64,000 nucleotides of DNA, from assembly GCF_003611035.1 (NCBI RefSeq), contig NZ_CP030033.1, positions 1,302,001 to 1,366,000 on the forward strand. The letters run 5' to 3'. The notes below the pieces were generated by a model. That model did not search any database and had not been told where the DNA came from. It worked only from the letters and a program-made list of their open reading frames with translations. This document shows positions 26,452 through 35,325 of the stretch, in pieces. How positions within the stretch are numbered: position 1 is the first letter of the stretch; every line of letters begins with the position of its first letter. The stretch comes from Cryobacterium soli. GTDB lineage: Bacteria; Actinomycetota; Actinomycetes; Actinomycetales; Microbacteriaceae. The translations under genes and the position numbers were made by a program.

Positions 26452-27252
26452 GTGAGTAGTTACGCTCAGGTGCGTCCTGAACAGCGCACCCCGTTTGCGC
26501 GTTACCGTCATTCGTTGTGGTTGCTGACCCAGCGCGACCTCCGGGTACGCTACTCGACCTCGGTGCTCGGCTACTTCTGGTCGATCCTCGACCCGCTCGT
26601 GATGGCGGGAATCTACTGGTTCGTCTTCACGGTCGTGTTCCAGCGGTCCGTCGGCGAAGACCCGTACATCGTCTTCCTCCTCGCGGCCCTGCTGCCGTGG
26701 ATGTGGTTCAACGGAGCCATCTCGGACTGCACCCGGGCCTTCCTGCGCGAGGCCAAGCTCATCCGCTCCACTCGGATCCCCCGCACGATCTGGGTGAACC
26801 GGCTTGTGTTGTCCAAGGGAATCGAGTTCCTCGCGGCCATCCCCGTGCTCGTGCTCTTCGCCGTGTTCTCCGGCGCATCGATCAATGCGGATGCCGTCTT
26901 CTTCCCTCTGGCCATCCTCATCCAGGCCGTGCTCACAGCCGGAATCGGTCTCATCGTGGCACCCCTGGTGGTGTTCTTCCGCGACCTCGAGCGCGCAGTG
27001 AAGCTGATTCTGCGCTTCCTGTTCTACGCATCGCCGATCATCTACGCCACCAGCGACCTGCCGAAAGAGCTGCACTTCTGGGCGGCGTTCAACCCTCTCA
27101 GCGGCATTTTCAGCCTGTACCGGGCCGCTTTCTTCCCTGGCGAGTTGGACTGGTTCATCGTGGGCGTCGGCGCGGCCATGTCGGTGGCCTTCCTCGCGAT
27201 CGGCCTCCTGGTCTTCACCCGCACCGAGCGCGCCGTGTTGAAGGAGATCTGA
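26452..27252 (+). CDS. Polysaccharide/teichoic acid ABC exporter permease (TagG/Wzm-like)
   Basis: 266 residues from GTG 26452. Six hydrophobic segments in the ABC-2 arrangement. Typical motifs: WLLTQRDLRVRYSTSVLGYFWSILDPLVMAGIYWFVF at the first helix, LLPWMWFNGAISDCTRAFLREAKLI, and PIIYATSDLPKELHFWAAFNPLSG. It exports a lipid-linked wall polymer across the membrane. The ATPase gene overlaps its stop (TGATG). Confidence 0.93.
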   Translation: MSSYAQVRPEQRTPFARYRHSLWLLTQRDLRVRYSTSVLGYFWSILDPLVMAGIYWFVFTVVFQRSVGEDPYIVFLLAALLPWMWFNGAISDCTRAFLREAKLIRSTRIPRTIWVNRLVLSKGIEFLAAIPVLVLFAVFSGASINADAVFFPLAILIQAVLTAGIGLIVAPLVVFFRDLERAVKLILRFLFYASPIIYATSDLPKELHFWAAFNPLSGIFSLYRAAFFPGELDWFIVGVGAAMSVAFLAIGLLVFTRTERAVLKEI

Positions 27253-27998
27253 TGAGCGAGACGGTCATCTCCCTCGACGACGTGGGCATCCGGTTCCGCC
27301 GCAACCGGCGCAGTCGCCGTAACTTCAAGGACTTGTTCGCCGGCAGCCGCCGCCGCAGCCGCCCCGGCGAATTCTGGGCCCTGCAGCACGTGTCGTTCAC
27401 GGTGCAGCGCGGCGAGGCGATCGGCGTGGTGGGCCGGAACGGCCAGGGCAAGTCCACCCTGCTCAAGCTCGTCACCGGCGTCGTACTGCCCGACGAAGGC
27501 ATCGTGGACGTGATTGAAGGCGTCGCGCCGCTCATCGAGATCACCGGCGGCTTCGTCGACGACCTCAGCGTGCGCGACAACGTGTACCTCACGGCCGGCC
27601 TGCACGGTATGACGCGCAAGCAGATCGACGAGCGCTTCGAGGAGATCATCACCTTCGCGGAGATCGCCGACTTCGTTGACACCCCGTACAAGCACCTCTC
27701 CAGCGGCATGAAGGTGCGCATCGCGTTCGCGGTGATCTCCCGACTCGAGGAGCCGATCATCCTGGTCGACGAGGTGCTGGCCGTGGGCGACAAGGCCTTC
27801 CGGGAGAAGTGCTACCGGCGCATCGAAGAGCTGCTGGCCGGCGGACGAACCCTTTTCTTCGTCTCGCACAACGAACGCGACCTGCGACGGTTCTGCGCCC
27901 GGGGGTTGTACCTGGACAAGGGCGCCCTGGTGCTCGACGGTCCCATCGACGAGGTCCTGGATCGGTACAACGCCGAATACGGCGTCAAGCCGGCCTGA
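27252..27998 (+). CDS. Polysaccharide/teichoic acid ABC exporter ATPase (TagH/Wzt-like)
   Basis: 248 residues from ATG 27252. Walker A GRNGQGKST, the signature-like HLSSGMKVRIAFAVI, Walker B PIILVDEVLAVGD and FVSHNERDLRRFC with the switch histidine. The GVAPLIEITGGFVDDLSVRDNVYL motif is specific to TagH/Wzt-type ATPases. It lacks the C-terminal carbohydrate-binding domain of Wzt, so it is the short TagH/KpsT class. It partners with the upstream permease. Confidence 0.94.
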   Translation: MSETVISLDDVGIRFRRNRRSRRNFKDLFAGSRRRSRPGEFWALQHVSFTVQRGEAIGVVGRNGQGKSTLLKLVTGVVLPDEGIVDVIEGVAPLIEITGGFVDDLSVRDNVYLTAGLHGMTRKQIDERFEEIITFAEIADFVDTPYKHLSSGMKVRIAFAVISRLEEPIILVDEVLAVGDKAFREKCYRRIEELLAGGRTLFFVSHNERDLRRFCARGLYLDKGALVLDGPIDEVLDRYNAEYGVKPA

Positions 27999-28122
27999 TT
28001 CCAGACGTCAACCGACCCCGATTCGTCACGCCCGATGGGCACTGTTCTGCTGGGAATTCCATCGAGGATGCCCAGTTTCGGCCCGTAAACTCGTGCTTTG
28101 CGCACCCGAGGAGGATTGCATC

Positions 28123-29019
28123 ATGGCTAAGAAGAAGCCCACACCGTTGCTCTCACCCACCGGCGGCATGCCACGAGGCGGGCAGCTGCCACCCAGCGTG
28201 GCCACCGGGTTCGACCGGGTCATGGCGATCCACCGCCCCGCCGTGCTCGCGCACATCCGCAGCATCCGCCACCGTCACCCGGAAGCGACCCCCGACCAGA
28301 TCGTCCGCATCCTGGAGCGCCGCTACCTGGCCGCTGTCACCAGTGGCGGCGCAGCGGTCGGCGCCACCGCGGTGATCCCCGGCGTGGGCACCGGAATCAC
28401 CCTCGCCCTCTCCGGTGTGGAGACCGCCGGGTTCCTCGAGGCGACGGCTCTGTTCTCGCAGTCCGTGAGCGAGGTGCACGGCATCACGGTCGACGATCCC
28501 GAACGGGCCCGCGCCCTGGTGATGACCATGATGCTCGGCCACGAGGGCTCCGATCTCGTGCGGCAGCTCGCCGGCCAGGTGACCGGCGGCGGCGTCGCCC
28601 GCACCGCGTACTGGGGCGAACTCGTGACCACCAGCCTGCCCCGCGCCATCATGGGGCCGCTGACCGACAAGCTCAAGCGGTCCTTCATCCGGCAGTTCGC
28701 CGCGAAGGGCGGGGCGAGTCTGATCGGCAAGGCCGTGCCGTTCGGCATCGGCGCCGTGATCGGCGGTATGGGCAACCACATCCTGGGCAAGCGTGTTGTC
28801 GGGTCGTCCCGGCTCGCGTTCGGCCAGGCGCCTGCCCAGTTCCGGGCCGAGCTCGACCCACGAGCCCAAACCATCACCCTGCGCGACGGCGCGGTGGTAC
28901 CCGCCAATAGGCTGACCCAGCTCGGCCATGGCGCGCTGCGGGCGCTCCCCCGGCCGTTGCGGCGTCGACCGGCCAGCGGCGCAGTCGAACCTGAAACGGT
29001 CACACCGGCAGGCGAATAG
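28123..29019 (+). CDS. Hypothetical membrane-associated protein, 298 aa
   Basis: The ATG at 28123 follows GAGGAGG by eight bases, better than the open frame starting 30 bp earlier. The basic start (MAKKKPTPLL) is followed by a helical region (IRIVRILERRYLAA-like), then a Gly/Ala-rich hydrophobic stretch GGAAVGATAVIPGVGTG at about residue 75, a second such stretch near KAVPFGIGAVIGGMG (about 205-225), and a C-terminal basic part. The pattern suggests amphitropic or membrane-inserting helices. I recognise no named family with confidence. It lies between the exporter and the TagF-like gene but reads toward the latter (convergent), so a role in the wall cluster is only a guess. Confidence 0.7.
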   Translation: MAKKKPTPLLSPTGGMPRGGQLPPSVATGFDRVMAIHRPAVLAHIRSIRHRHPEATPDQIVRILERRYLAAVTSGGAAVGATAVIPGVGTGITLALSGVETAGFLEATALFSQSVSEVHGITVDDPERARALVMTMMLGHEGSDLVRQLAGQVTGGGVARTAYWGELVTTSLPRAIMGPLTDKLKRSFIRQFAAKGGASLIGKAVPFGIGAVIGGMGNHILGKRVVGSSRLAFGQAPAQFRAELDPRAQTITLRDGAVVPANRLTQLGHGALRALPRPLRRRPASGAVEPETVTPAGE

Positions 29020-29054
29020 ACCGGGGGTCGCGCCGTCGAGGTCGGCTCGCCTGG

Positions 29055-29132
29055 TCTCGACAAGCTCGACCGACGAACGGGGCGGGACCCACACGTACGT
29101 CGCTGGGGGTCTCGACAAGCTCGACCGACGAA
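29055..29132. repeat. Two copies of the TCTCGACAAGCTCGACC repeat
   Basis: TCTCGACAAGCTCGACCGACGAACGG appears at 29055 and again at 29110, a 55-bp period, between two convergent genes. It is the same family as the 54-bp array at 44932-46522. Minus-strand reading gives the SLVEPVE-type peptide common in intergenic repeats of Microbacteriaceae. Confidence 0.75.
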
Positions 29133-29170
29133 CGGCTGGACCACCGGAGGCCGGACGGCCCCGTGGTCGG

Positions 29171-30457
29171 TCAGATCTCCTCGATCTCGCTGACGTCCTC
29201 GAAATCGGCCACGCCGTCGACGTCGGCGTCGTCGGCGTGCAGCGCCGCGAACCGGTCCCACTCCTCGAGCAGGTGCCCGATCGCGCCGTGGAAGCGTGCC
29301 GTGGCCGCACCGGGCGTGGGGTCTCCGAAGTACTGTTCGACCCAGCCGCGCAGGCGTGCCTCGGCGGTGTCGTCGCTCATGAGCTCGTCGAGGGTCTCGA
29401 CGATACCGGCGGTGTCGGCGGCGGTGAGCCACTCGCAATCGGAGAGGTAGCCGCTGGTGTCGATGGCGGCCAGCGGATTCTGCGGGCGGGTGACCATGAG
29501 CGGACGGCCAGATGCGAGCCGGTCGTAGACCATCGCAGAGATATCGACGATCGCCACATCGGCGGCCGAGAGCTGCCAGCCCAGGTCAGCGCCCGTGTCG
29601 ATGATGTGCTGGGCGCCGGGATCCCGGTCGTTCGCCGCGGCGATCGCGGCCTTGATCTGCTTGTTGGCCTGGCCGTACGCGTGGTCGACGACACCGCTGC
29701 GCGGATGCGGCCGGTAGACCACCCGGTGCCGGGGGCTCTGCAGCAGAGCCGTGACCAGGGAAACGCCGTGGGAGGCGACGGAGCCGTAGGCGGCGGCGGA
29801 CCTGTCACCCTCCCAGGTGGGGGCGTAGAGCACGACGGTGCGCTCGTCGGGGGTGTAGGGCAACTGGCCGGAGTAGTGGTCGGCCTGCGGCCGGCCGATC
29901 GTGATTGCCCGCTTGTCGAAGTCGTAGTCCCAGAGCACCTTGCCCAGCCGGGCCACGGCCGCCCGTCCGGCCACGAACGAGTAGTCGTAGGCCTTGAACT
30001 GGTTGGTCGTCATGTACATCTTGTCGCTCTCACCATGGTTGATGAAAACGTGCCAGCGGCGCCCGTAGCGCATCATCTGGAAGTTGCGGGAGTTCTGGTT
30101 GACGTAGAGGACGATGCGGATGTCCTGCTCGGCGATCAACCGCTCGAGGTCGACGATCTTGCGCACGTAGGCGACCGGCACTGGACTCTCGTCGAGGAGC
30201 TTGATGGTGCCGCCGGCAGTGCGACTGAGCACCACAACGGGCCAGGTCTCGGCGAGCTTGGCCAGCGGCTTGTACCACTGGCGCATCTGGTAGAGGTTCA
30301 CCGGCCCATCCGCGAAGTACACGGCGATCTTGTAGCGGTGGGCGGGCAGCGGTCCACGCGCCGTAAGTCGCTCGGTCAGTAGGCGCTGGGCCTTGCGAGA
30401 GCCGAGCACATCCTTGACCAGCTTTGCTGCGAGTCGGATGTCTTTGCTGCTTACCAC
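29171..30457 (-). CDS. CDP-glycerol glycerophosphotransferase family protein (TagF/TagB-like)
   Basis: 428 residues. The C-terminal half has the glycerophosphotransferase signature: VVLYAPTWEGDRSAAAYGS, then VVYRPHPRSGVVDH with the catalytic-site histidine, and DIGADLGWQLSAADVAIVDISAMVYDRLASGRPLMVT-type sequence (the S/T-D-x-S-S/A motif). The N-terminal half has a Rossmann-like lead (YKIAVYFADGPVNLYQMRQWYKPL). It would polymerise or prime a poly(alditol phosphate) chain on the cytoplasmic side. Consistent with the nucleotidyltransferase and ABC exporter nearby. Confidence 0.88.
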   Translation of the reverse strand: MVSSKDIRLAAKLVKDVLGSRKAQRLLTERLTARGPLPAHRYKIAVYFADGPVNLYQMRQWYKPLAKLAETWPVVVLSRTAGGTIKLLDESPVPVAYVRKIVDLERLIAEQDIRIVLYVNQNSRNFQMMRYGRRWHVFINHGESDKMYMTTNQFKAYDYSFVAGRAAVARLGKVLWDYDFDKRAITIGRPQADHYSGQLPYTPDERTVVLYAPTWEGDRSAAAYGSVASHGVSLVTALLQSPRHRVVYRPHPRSGVVDHAYGQANKQIKAAIAAANDRDPGAQHIIDTGADLGWQLSAADVAIVDISAMVYDRLASGRPLMVTRPQNPLAAIDTSGYLSDCEWLTAADTAGIVETLDELMSDDTAEARLRGWVEQYFGDPTPGAATARFHGAIGHLLEEWDRFAALHADDADVDGVADFEDVSEIEEI

Positions 30458-30538
30458 TGTTCCACCCTACCTACCGGGATCGGGGCGATGCCCTGCAGGT
30501 GCGGTCGAGGGACGCAACGGTAGCCAATCGTTAGGCGC

Positions 30539-31426
30539 TCAGATGACGGGCGGGCGGCCGGCGCGGGTCATCCGCCAGATGGTGCGGGCCTGCAGGGGGC
30601 GTCGTTCACCCGGCGCGGTGGTCCAGCCTTCCCACCAGCCCCGGAACCAGGCGGCAAGGGCGGGCCGGTTGCGGGCGCCGCGCAGCACCTGGATGGCCGT
30701 CCAGGAGCCCACATAGAACGGCATCAGCGCTGCGGGCAGGTTGCGCCGGGCGACCCAGACCCGGTTACGGGCGTTGAGCCTGTAGAAGTCGGCGTGCCGG
30801 GTGGGCAGGATCACCGGATGATTGGCCACGAGGTTGCCCGCGTACCAGGTGCGCAGGCCCTGGTCCCAGACCCGCCAGGCCAGTTCGATGCCCTCGTGAG
30901 CATAGAAGAACGGTTCCGCCCACCCCCCGGTGGCGTCGAACACGCGGCGCGGCAGCAGCACTGCGCCTTCCCAGACCGAGAAGACCGCGCTGGAGTGCGC
31001 GGCTTCGCCCTTGCGAATGCGTGGGATCCAGCGGCGCGGCGCGGTGAGGCCGGCGGGATCGACGACCTGCGGCTGCAGCAGGCCGATGCTCGGGTCGGCG
31101 CGCAGGATGCCGACGGCGTCGATGAGGAAGCGCGGGTCGGGCAGGCTCGCGTCGTCGTCGAGAAAGAACAGGTAGTCCCCGGTGACGTGCTCGACCCCGC
31201 GGTTGCGGCCGGCCGGGATACCCAGGTTCTCTGGCAGCGCGAGCGCTGCGACGCCGTCGGGCAGGCCCGTGGGCTCCCAGCCGTTGCCGACGCAGACGAT
31301 GTCGAGCCGCACATCCTGCTGGGCGAGCAGGCTACGGATGCCGCGGTCGAGGTCGTCGGGCCGGCGGCCCTGGGTGAGCACGACGACGCCGATGGTGGGC
31401 GGCGCTGAGGGGGACGCTGCGGGCAT
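30539..31426 (-). CDS. Glycosyltransferase family 2
   Basis: 295 residues. GT-A fold of GT2: IGVVVLTQGRRPDDLDRGIRSLLAQQ at the N-terminus, VGNGWEP, IPAGRNRGVEHVTGDYLFFLDDDASLPD with the DDD metal site, and the acceptor side FDATGGWAEPFFYAHEGIELAWRVWDQG with the E/D-x-x-W motif. No membrane segments are obvious. Probably transfers a sugar during wall-polymer or lipid-linked glycan assembly. The downstream end is near the TagF-like gene and both read the same way. Confidence 0.9.
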   Translation of the reverse strand: MPAASPSAPPTIGVVVLTQGRRPDDLDRGIRSLLAQQDVRLDIVCVGNGWEPTGLPDGVAALALPENLGIPAGRNRGVEHVTGDYLFFLDDDASLPDPRFLIDAVGILRADPSIGLLQPQVVDPAGLTAPRRWIPRIRKGEAAHSSAVFSVWEGAVLLPRRVFDATGGWAEPFFYAHEGIELAWRVWDQGLRTWYAGNLVANHPVILPTRHADFYRLNARNRVWVARRNLPAALMPFYVGSWTAIQVLRGARNRPALAAWFRGWWEGWTTAPGERRPLQARTIWRMTRAGRPPVI

Positions 31427-31440
31427 CGGGCTGTCCGGGC

Positions 31441-32253
31441 TCAGGAGCGCACGCGCTTCGAAGCCATGATCGCCAGGAAGTGGCCGACGAGAGCGAGGAA
31501 GGCCAGCGGCACGAGTACGGCCAGGAAGAACCGGTCGGTGGCGGGCTGGCCGGCGATGAGGCCGATCACTGCGGCGACGAAGATCACCATGGTCATTTCC
31601 ACTGAGTGGTACAGGCGGTGGAACGGCAGGAACCGGGCGAGGCGGCGCAGAGTGGCGATCAGGCCGGCCTGCGGAACCTTCTCCCCCTTGTTGTCGGCCA
31701 GCTTGGGCAGGCCGGCGTTGGCCCGGGCCACGTGCACCATGTCGTTGAGGGCCTTGTTGAGCACGATCAGCAGCGCCAGGGCGAGGCCGAGGGTGGTGAA
31801 CAGGAAGTCGGCTGGGGCCTCGAACGGGTAGGCGGCCGCGCGGATGCCCAGCGCGATGGGAATCAGGGCTTCGGTCGTGTAGTGGCCTACCTTGTCGAGG
31901 AAGACACCGGCTGGGGAGGAGGTCTTGCGCCAGCGGGCGACTTCGCCGTCGCAGCAGTCGACGAGCATCTGCAGCTGGCCGAGGATCAGGGCCAGCAGGG
32001 CGCCCCAGATTCCGGGGATCAGCAGGGCGGCGGCCGTGGACCAGCCGACGAGGATCATCAGGCCGGTGACGCCGTTCGCCGAGATCCGCGTCTTCAGGAG
32101 CATCCAGGTGAGGTACGGCGACAGGTCGCGCAGGTACAGCGAGGCCGTCCAGTGCTCAGCGTTGGCGCGCATCCGCACCTCGGGAGGTTGCGCGACGGCA
32201 CGAAGCTCGGCGATCGAAGAGGGCCGAGCCGTGTTGGGCGAACCTGACGTCAT
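31441..32253 (-). CDS. CDP-alcohol phosphatidyltransferase family protein
   Basis: 270 residues from ATG 32253, overlapping the upstream GT2 stop as ATGA. The CDP-OH-P signature D-G-x2-A-R-x8-G-x3-D-x3-D appears as CCDGEVARWRKTSSPAGVFLDKVGHYTTE; the first Asp of the motif is replaced by Cys or shifted (VDCCDG), and the last Asp is His/Tyr (LDKVGHY), a known variation in the subgroup with polymer-related roles. Five or six hydrophobic helices follow. It probably transfers an alditol- or sugar-phosphate to a lipid. Coupled to the GT2 gene. Confidence 0.82.
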   Translation of the reverse strand: MTSGSPNTARPSSIAELRAVAQPPEVRMRANAEHWTASLYLRDLSPYLTWMLLKTRISANGVTGLMILVGWSTAAALLIPGIWGALLALILGQLQMLVDCCDGEVARWRKTSSPAGVFLDKVGHYTTEALIPIALGIRAAAYPFEAPADFLFTTLGLALALLIVLNKALNDMVHVARANAGLPKLADNKGEKVPQAGLIATLRRLARFLPFHRLYHSVEMTMVIFVAAVIGLIAGQPATDRFFLAVLVPLAFLALVGHFLAIMASKRVRS

Positions 32254-33323
32254 TGATGTCTTCCCGTGTGTGCCGAGATGTTGGTGGTGAGCTTGAGATA
32301 TCCGAGCAGAAAACCAACACCCCAGCAGAAGTGAATGCAGGGCAAGACTACGAGAAACCAGAGCGAGACACGTAACCCGTCGGGCCGCGTCGCGGTCGCG
32401 GCGGCAACCAGGACGATGAGCAGGTAGGCCACCGGGGCGAGGAAGCCGAGTAGCAGCCAGCTTGGGGCGCCGAGCAGGGCCTGCACCAGGCCGGCCAGAC
32501 CGAGCAGTGTGCCCGCGGTGACGCCGAGCACCATGACCGGTGGCGCGAAGTAGCGCAGCCCGTTGGAGGCGGGGTACCGGCGGGCGAGCTCGCCGCGCCA
32601 CAGTCCGGTGGAGGTCATCTGGCGGGCCAGCCGGGACAGGCTCGGACGCGGACGGTAGATCACCTTGAGTCGGGGGGTGAACCACACCGAGCCGCCGCTG
32701 TCGCGCAGGCGCCGGTTGAGTTCCCAGTCCTGGCCACGCTTGATGCCCTCGTCGAACATGCCCACGCGCAACAGGCTGTCGCGACGGAAGCAGCCGAGGT
32801 ACACCGTCTCGGCCTCGCCCTCTGCCCCGCCGACATGCAGCGGAGTACCGCCCAGGCCGATGCGGCTGCCATAGGCGCGTGCAACGGCCTGCTGGAAGGG
32901 GGCTGTGCCCTGCGCATCCATGATGCCGCCGACGTTGTCGGCGCCCGTGCGTTGCAACGTCTCCACGGCGATGCGGGCGTAATCGCGGGGCAGCACCGAG
33001 TGCGCGTCGACGCGGATCACGACGGGGTAGCGGGAGGCGCGAATAGCGATGTTGAGACCCGCTGGCGTCGACCCGACCTCGTTGGCCACGACTCGGATGC
33101 GCGGATCGACCGCTGCCATCTCCTCCACCAGCTCGGTGGTCCCGTCGATGCTCGGGCCGAGGGCCAGGGTCACCTCGAAGGGGCCGTCGTAATCCTGCTC
33201 CAGCAGGCTGTGCACCGCTGCCCGCACATGGCTGGCCTCGTTGAGCACCGGCATGATGTACGAGACACCGATCAGCTCTGTGTCTGCGCTCTCCTGCACT
33301 GGGCTGGCCATCTTTCCACTCAT
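32250..33323 (-). CDS. Membrane-bound glycosyltransferase family 2
   Basis: 357 residues. N-terminal GT2 domain: GVSYIMPVLNEASHVRAAVHSLLEQDYDG, VRVDAHSVLPRDY (a D-x-H metal motif), and DEGIKRGQDWELNRRLRDSGG (E/D-W acceptor site). The C-terminal part has three or four hydrophobic helices (FAPPVMVLGVTAGTLLGL, LLLGFLAPVAYLLIVLVAAAT, LVVLPCIHFCWGVGFLLGYLK). Succinoglycan ExoA-type enzymes share this layout. First gene of the GT2-CDP-OH-P-GT2 run; likely builds the linkage unit or side chain of the wall glycopolymer. Confidence 0.9.
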   Translation of the reverse strand: MSGKMASPVQESADTELIGVSYIMPVLNEASHVRAAVHSLLEQDYDGPFEVTLALGPSIDGTTELVEEMAAVDPRIRVVANEVGSTPAGLNIAIRASRYPVVIRVDAHSVLPRDYARIAVETLQRTGADNVGGIMDAQGTAPFQQAVARAYGSRIGLGGTPLHVGGAEGEAETVYLGCFRRDSLLRVGMFDEGIKRGQDWELNRRLRDSGGSVWFTPRLKVIYRPRPSLSRLARQMTSTGLWRGELARRYPASNGLRYFAPPVMVLGVTAGTLLGLAGLVQALLGAPSWLLLGFLAPVAYLLIVLVAAATATRPDGLRVSLWFLVVLPCIHFCWGVGFLLGYLKLTTNISAHTGRHQ

Positions 33324-33402
33324 TCGGACAATCGCCTGAGCCTAGCAGCCGAGCCTTTTCGCCCGGTTCTCGCCGGGCGCTCCACGGGTGTTAAACGGCG
33401 AT

Positions 33403-33430
33403 GCGCCGCCGGTCTGAGAACCGGCGGCGC
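33403..33430 (-). terminator. Hairpin terminator after htrA
   Basis: Arms GCGCCGCCGGT (33403-33413) and ACCGGCGGCGC (33420-33430) are perfect 11-bp complements with a 6-nt loop, 22 bp past the htrA stop. On the minus strand the stem is followed by a short GTTTAA stretch. Confidence 0.8.
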
Positions 33431-33452
33431 AGCGGGAAGGAGCAGCGGAGGG

Positions 33453-35183
33453 CTAGCTGGTGAGCTCGCCGACCGTGACGGACACGGTGACCGACTGGCC
33501 GTCGCGCACGTAGGTGAGGTCGGCGGTGTCGCCGGCCGCCAGGGTGCGCACCTGAGCGGTCAGGTCGGTGGCGTCGGTGATCGGAACGCCGTTGAAGTTG
33601 GTGACGACGTCACCGGCCTTCAGCCCGGCCTTCTGGGCGGCTCCCCCGGAGGAGACCTCGCTGATCAGGGCGCCGACGGTGGCACTGTCGGTGCTGGTGG
33701 CGCTGGTGACGCTGGCGCCGAGCAGACCGTGCGACGCAGAGCCGCTGTCGATGATCTCGGTGGAGACACGCTTGGCCAGGTTGGCCGGGATCGAGAAGCC
33801 GACCCCGATGCTGCCGGCCGCACTCGACGAGGAGCTGCCGCCGGCGTTCGCGATGGCGACGTTGATGCCGATCAGCTCACCCTTGCTGTTGAGCAGCGCG
33901 CCGCCGGAGTTGCCCGGGTTGATGGCGGCATCCGTCTGGATCACCGAGAGCGAGATGCTGCTCTGGGCGGCCTGGTTGTCGGGGGTGTTGCCCGGCAGGT
34001 CGTAGTTGAAGTAATTGCCGTCGCCACCGTCAGGGGTGGTCTCGTCGGGCGTCGTGGGCGCCGCGGAGGACGCCACGGTGATGCTGCGGTTGAGGGCGCT
34101 GACGATGCCGTTGGTGACGGTGCCGGACAGGCCGAGCGGTGCGCCGATGGCGATGGCGGTGTCCCCGACGTTGAGGTCGCTGGAGTCGGCCCAGGTGATC
34201 GGCGTGAGGTCCTTCGCGTCGTCGAGCTTGATCACGGCGAGGTCCGACACCGGATCGGTGCCGATCAGCGTGGCGGAGTAGAGCTTGCCATCGCTGGACT
34301 TGACCTGGATCTTTGCGTCGGCGGCGGCACCGTCGAGGGTGACGACGTGGGTGTTCGTGAGGACGTAGCCGTCCTTGCTCAGGATGACGCCGGAACCGGT
34401 TCCGCCGGATTCGCCCGAAGCGACCTCGATGGTGACCACGCTGGGCGAGGCCTTCGCGGCCACCGCGGTGATCTCGTTGACGCTGTCGGTGTTGTTGACC
34501 ACGACGGTGCTCGGACCCTGAGCCTGGCTGGCCGGGGTGCCGTTGGTCTGAGTGGAGTAGAAGTACGCCGAGGCGCCCGCACCGGATGCGCCGCCGACCA
34601 GTGCGCCGATGGCCAGAGCGGCCACCAGGGCCATGCTGCCCTTGCGACGGTTCGGGTCCTTGGGCGGCTTGGCGCCGCTGATGGGCTGCGCGGGGTAGCC
34701 GGCGCCGTTGGCGTAGGCCTGCTGCTGAGCGGGCGTGGGGGCATAAATCGGGGTGGATCCGTCGGGGCCGGGAATGGGGCGGCCGAAGGCATCCGTGGGG
34801 TAGGCCGGGTAGGCGGCGGGCTGACCGTAGGGCTGGGTCGGCTGCGTCTGCTGGGCCTGGTGCGGCTGGTGGGACTGGTGGGCGGCAGCGGGGTGCGTGG
34901 CGGCGCTGTGGGCGACTGCGCTCGCGGCGGCGGCGCTGTGAGCGGAGTTGTCAGGGGTTCCGCCCGCCGCGGTGGCTGCCGTGTTGTGGGAAGTGGCGTC
35001 AGCAGCAGGTGCCGGCGGCAGCGGGGCCGTGGCCTGCGGGGTCGAGTTGTCGTTGGGGACGTTGGAAACGGTGGGGTGCCCGGTCACGGCCTCACCAGTC
35101 GAGTTCACCTCGATGGGCGTGGCGTTGTTCGGCTGGTCGGGCTGGTCGGGGGTGTTGCCCGAGTTCTCAGTGCTGTCAGTCAT
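33453..35183 (-). CDS. HtrA/DegP-family serine protease with PDZ domain
   Basis: 576 residues. A long disordered cytoplasmic lead (residues 1-175, rich in Q, P, A, H and T), one membrane anchor (SMALVAALAIGALVGGASGAGASAYF), a trypsin-like domain with catalytic His279 (LTNTHVV), Asp314 (SDLAVIKLD) and Ser426 (NPGNSGGALL), and one C-terminal PDZ domain (about 485-570; SSGGAAQKAGLKAGDVVTNFNGVPI). It is an envelope quality-control protease or chaperone. The spacer GGDGNYFNYDLPGNTPDNQAAQ inside the protease domain is a lineage-specific loop. All catalytic residues are present. Confidence 0.95.
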   Translation of the reverse strand: MTDSTENSGNTPDQPDQPNNATPIEVNSTGEAVTGHPTVSNVPNDNSTPQATAPLPPAPAADATSHNTAATAAGGTPDNSAHSAAAASAVAHSAATHPAAAHQSHQPHQAQQTQPTQPYGQPAAYPAYPTDAFGRPIPGPDGSTPIYAPTPAQQQAYANGAGYPAQPISGAKPPKDPNRRKGSMALVAALAIGALVGGASGAGASAYFYSTQTNGTPASQAQGPSTVVVNNTDSVNEITAVAAKASPSVVTIEVASGESGGTGSGVILSKDGYVLTNTHVVTLDGAAADAKIQVKSSDGKLYSATLIGTDPVSDLAVIKLDDAKDLTPITWADSSDLNVGDTAIAIGAPLGLSGTVTNGIVSALNRSITVASSAAPTTPDETTPDGGDGNYFNYDLPGNTPDNQAAQSSISLSVIQTDAAINPGNSGGALLNSKGELIGINVAIANAGGSSSSSAAGSIGVGFSIPANLAKRVSTEIIDSGSASHGLLGASVTSATSTDSATVGALISEVSSGGAAQKAGLKAGDVVTNFNGVPITDATDLTAQVRTLAAGDTADLTYVRDGQSVTVSVTVGELTS

Positions 35184-35325
35184 GATGTGCTCCTTCCAAG
35201 CGAAGATAGCTTCTCGCTTGAAGCTGAGCGTTTGATATGCGCAGACTGGGAGCAGTCAATGATGAAGCCGTGACCTTGCCCGGCAAGGACTCGAGTGGAA
35301 TCCCGGCTGGATGCGACGGCTTTGT

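Noticed and set aside
32835..35273. 812-codon open frame on the plus strand, opposite the GT2 and htrA genes
   Set aside because: Glycine/valine/arginine-rich translation of antisense codons; the minus strand has all catalytic motifs.
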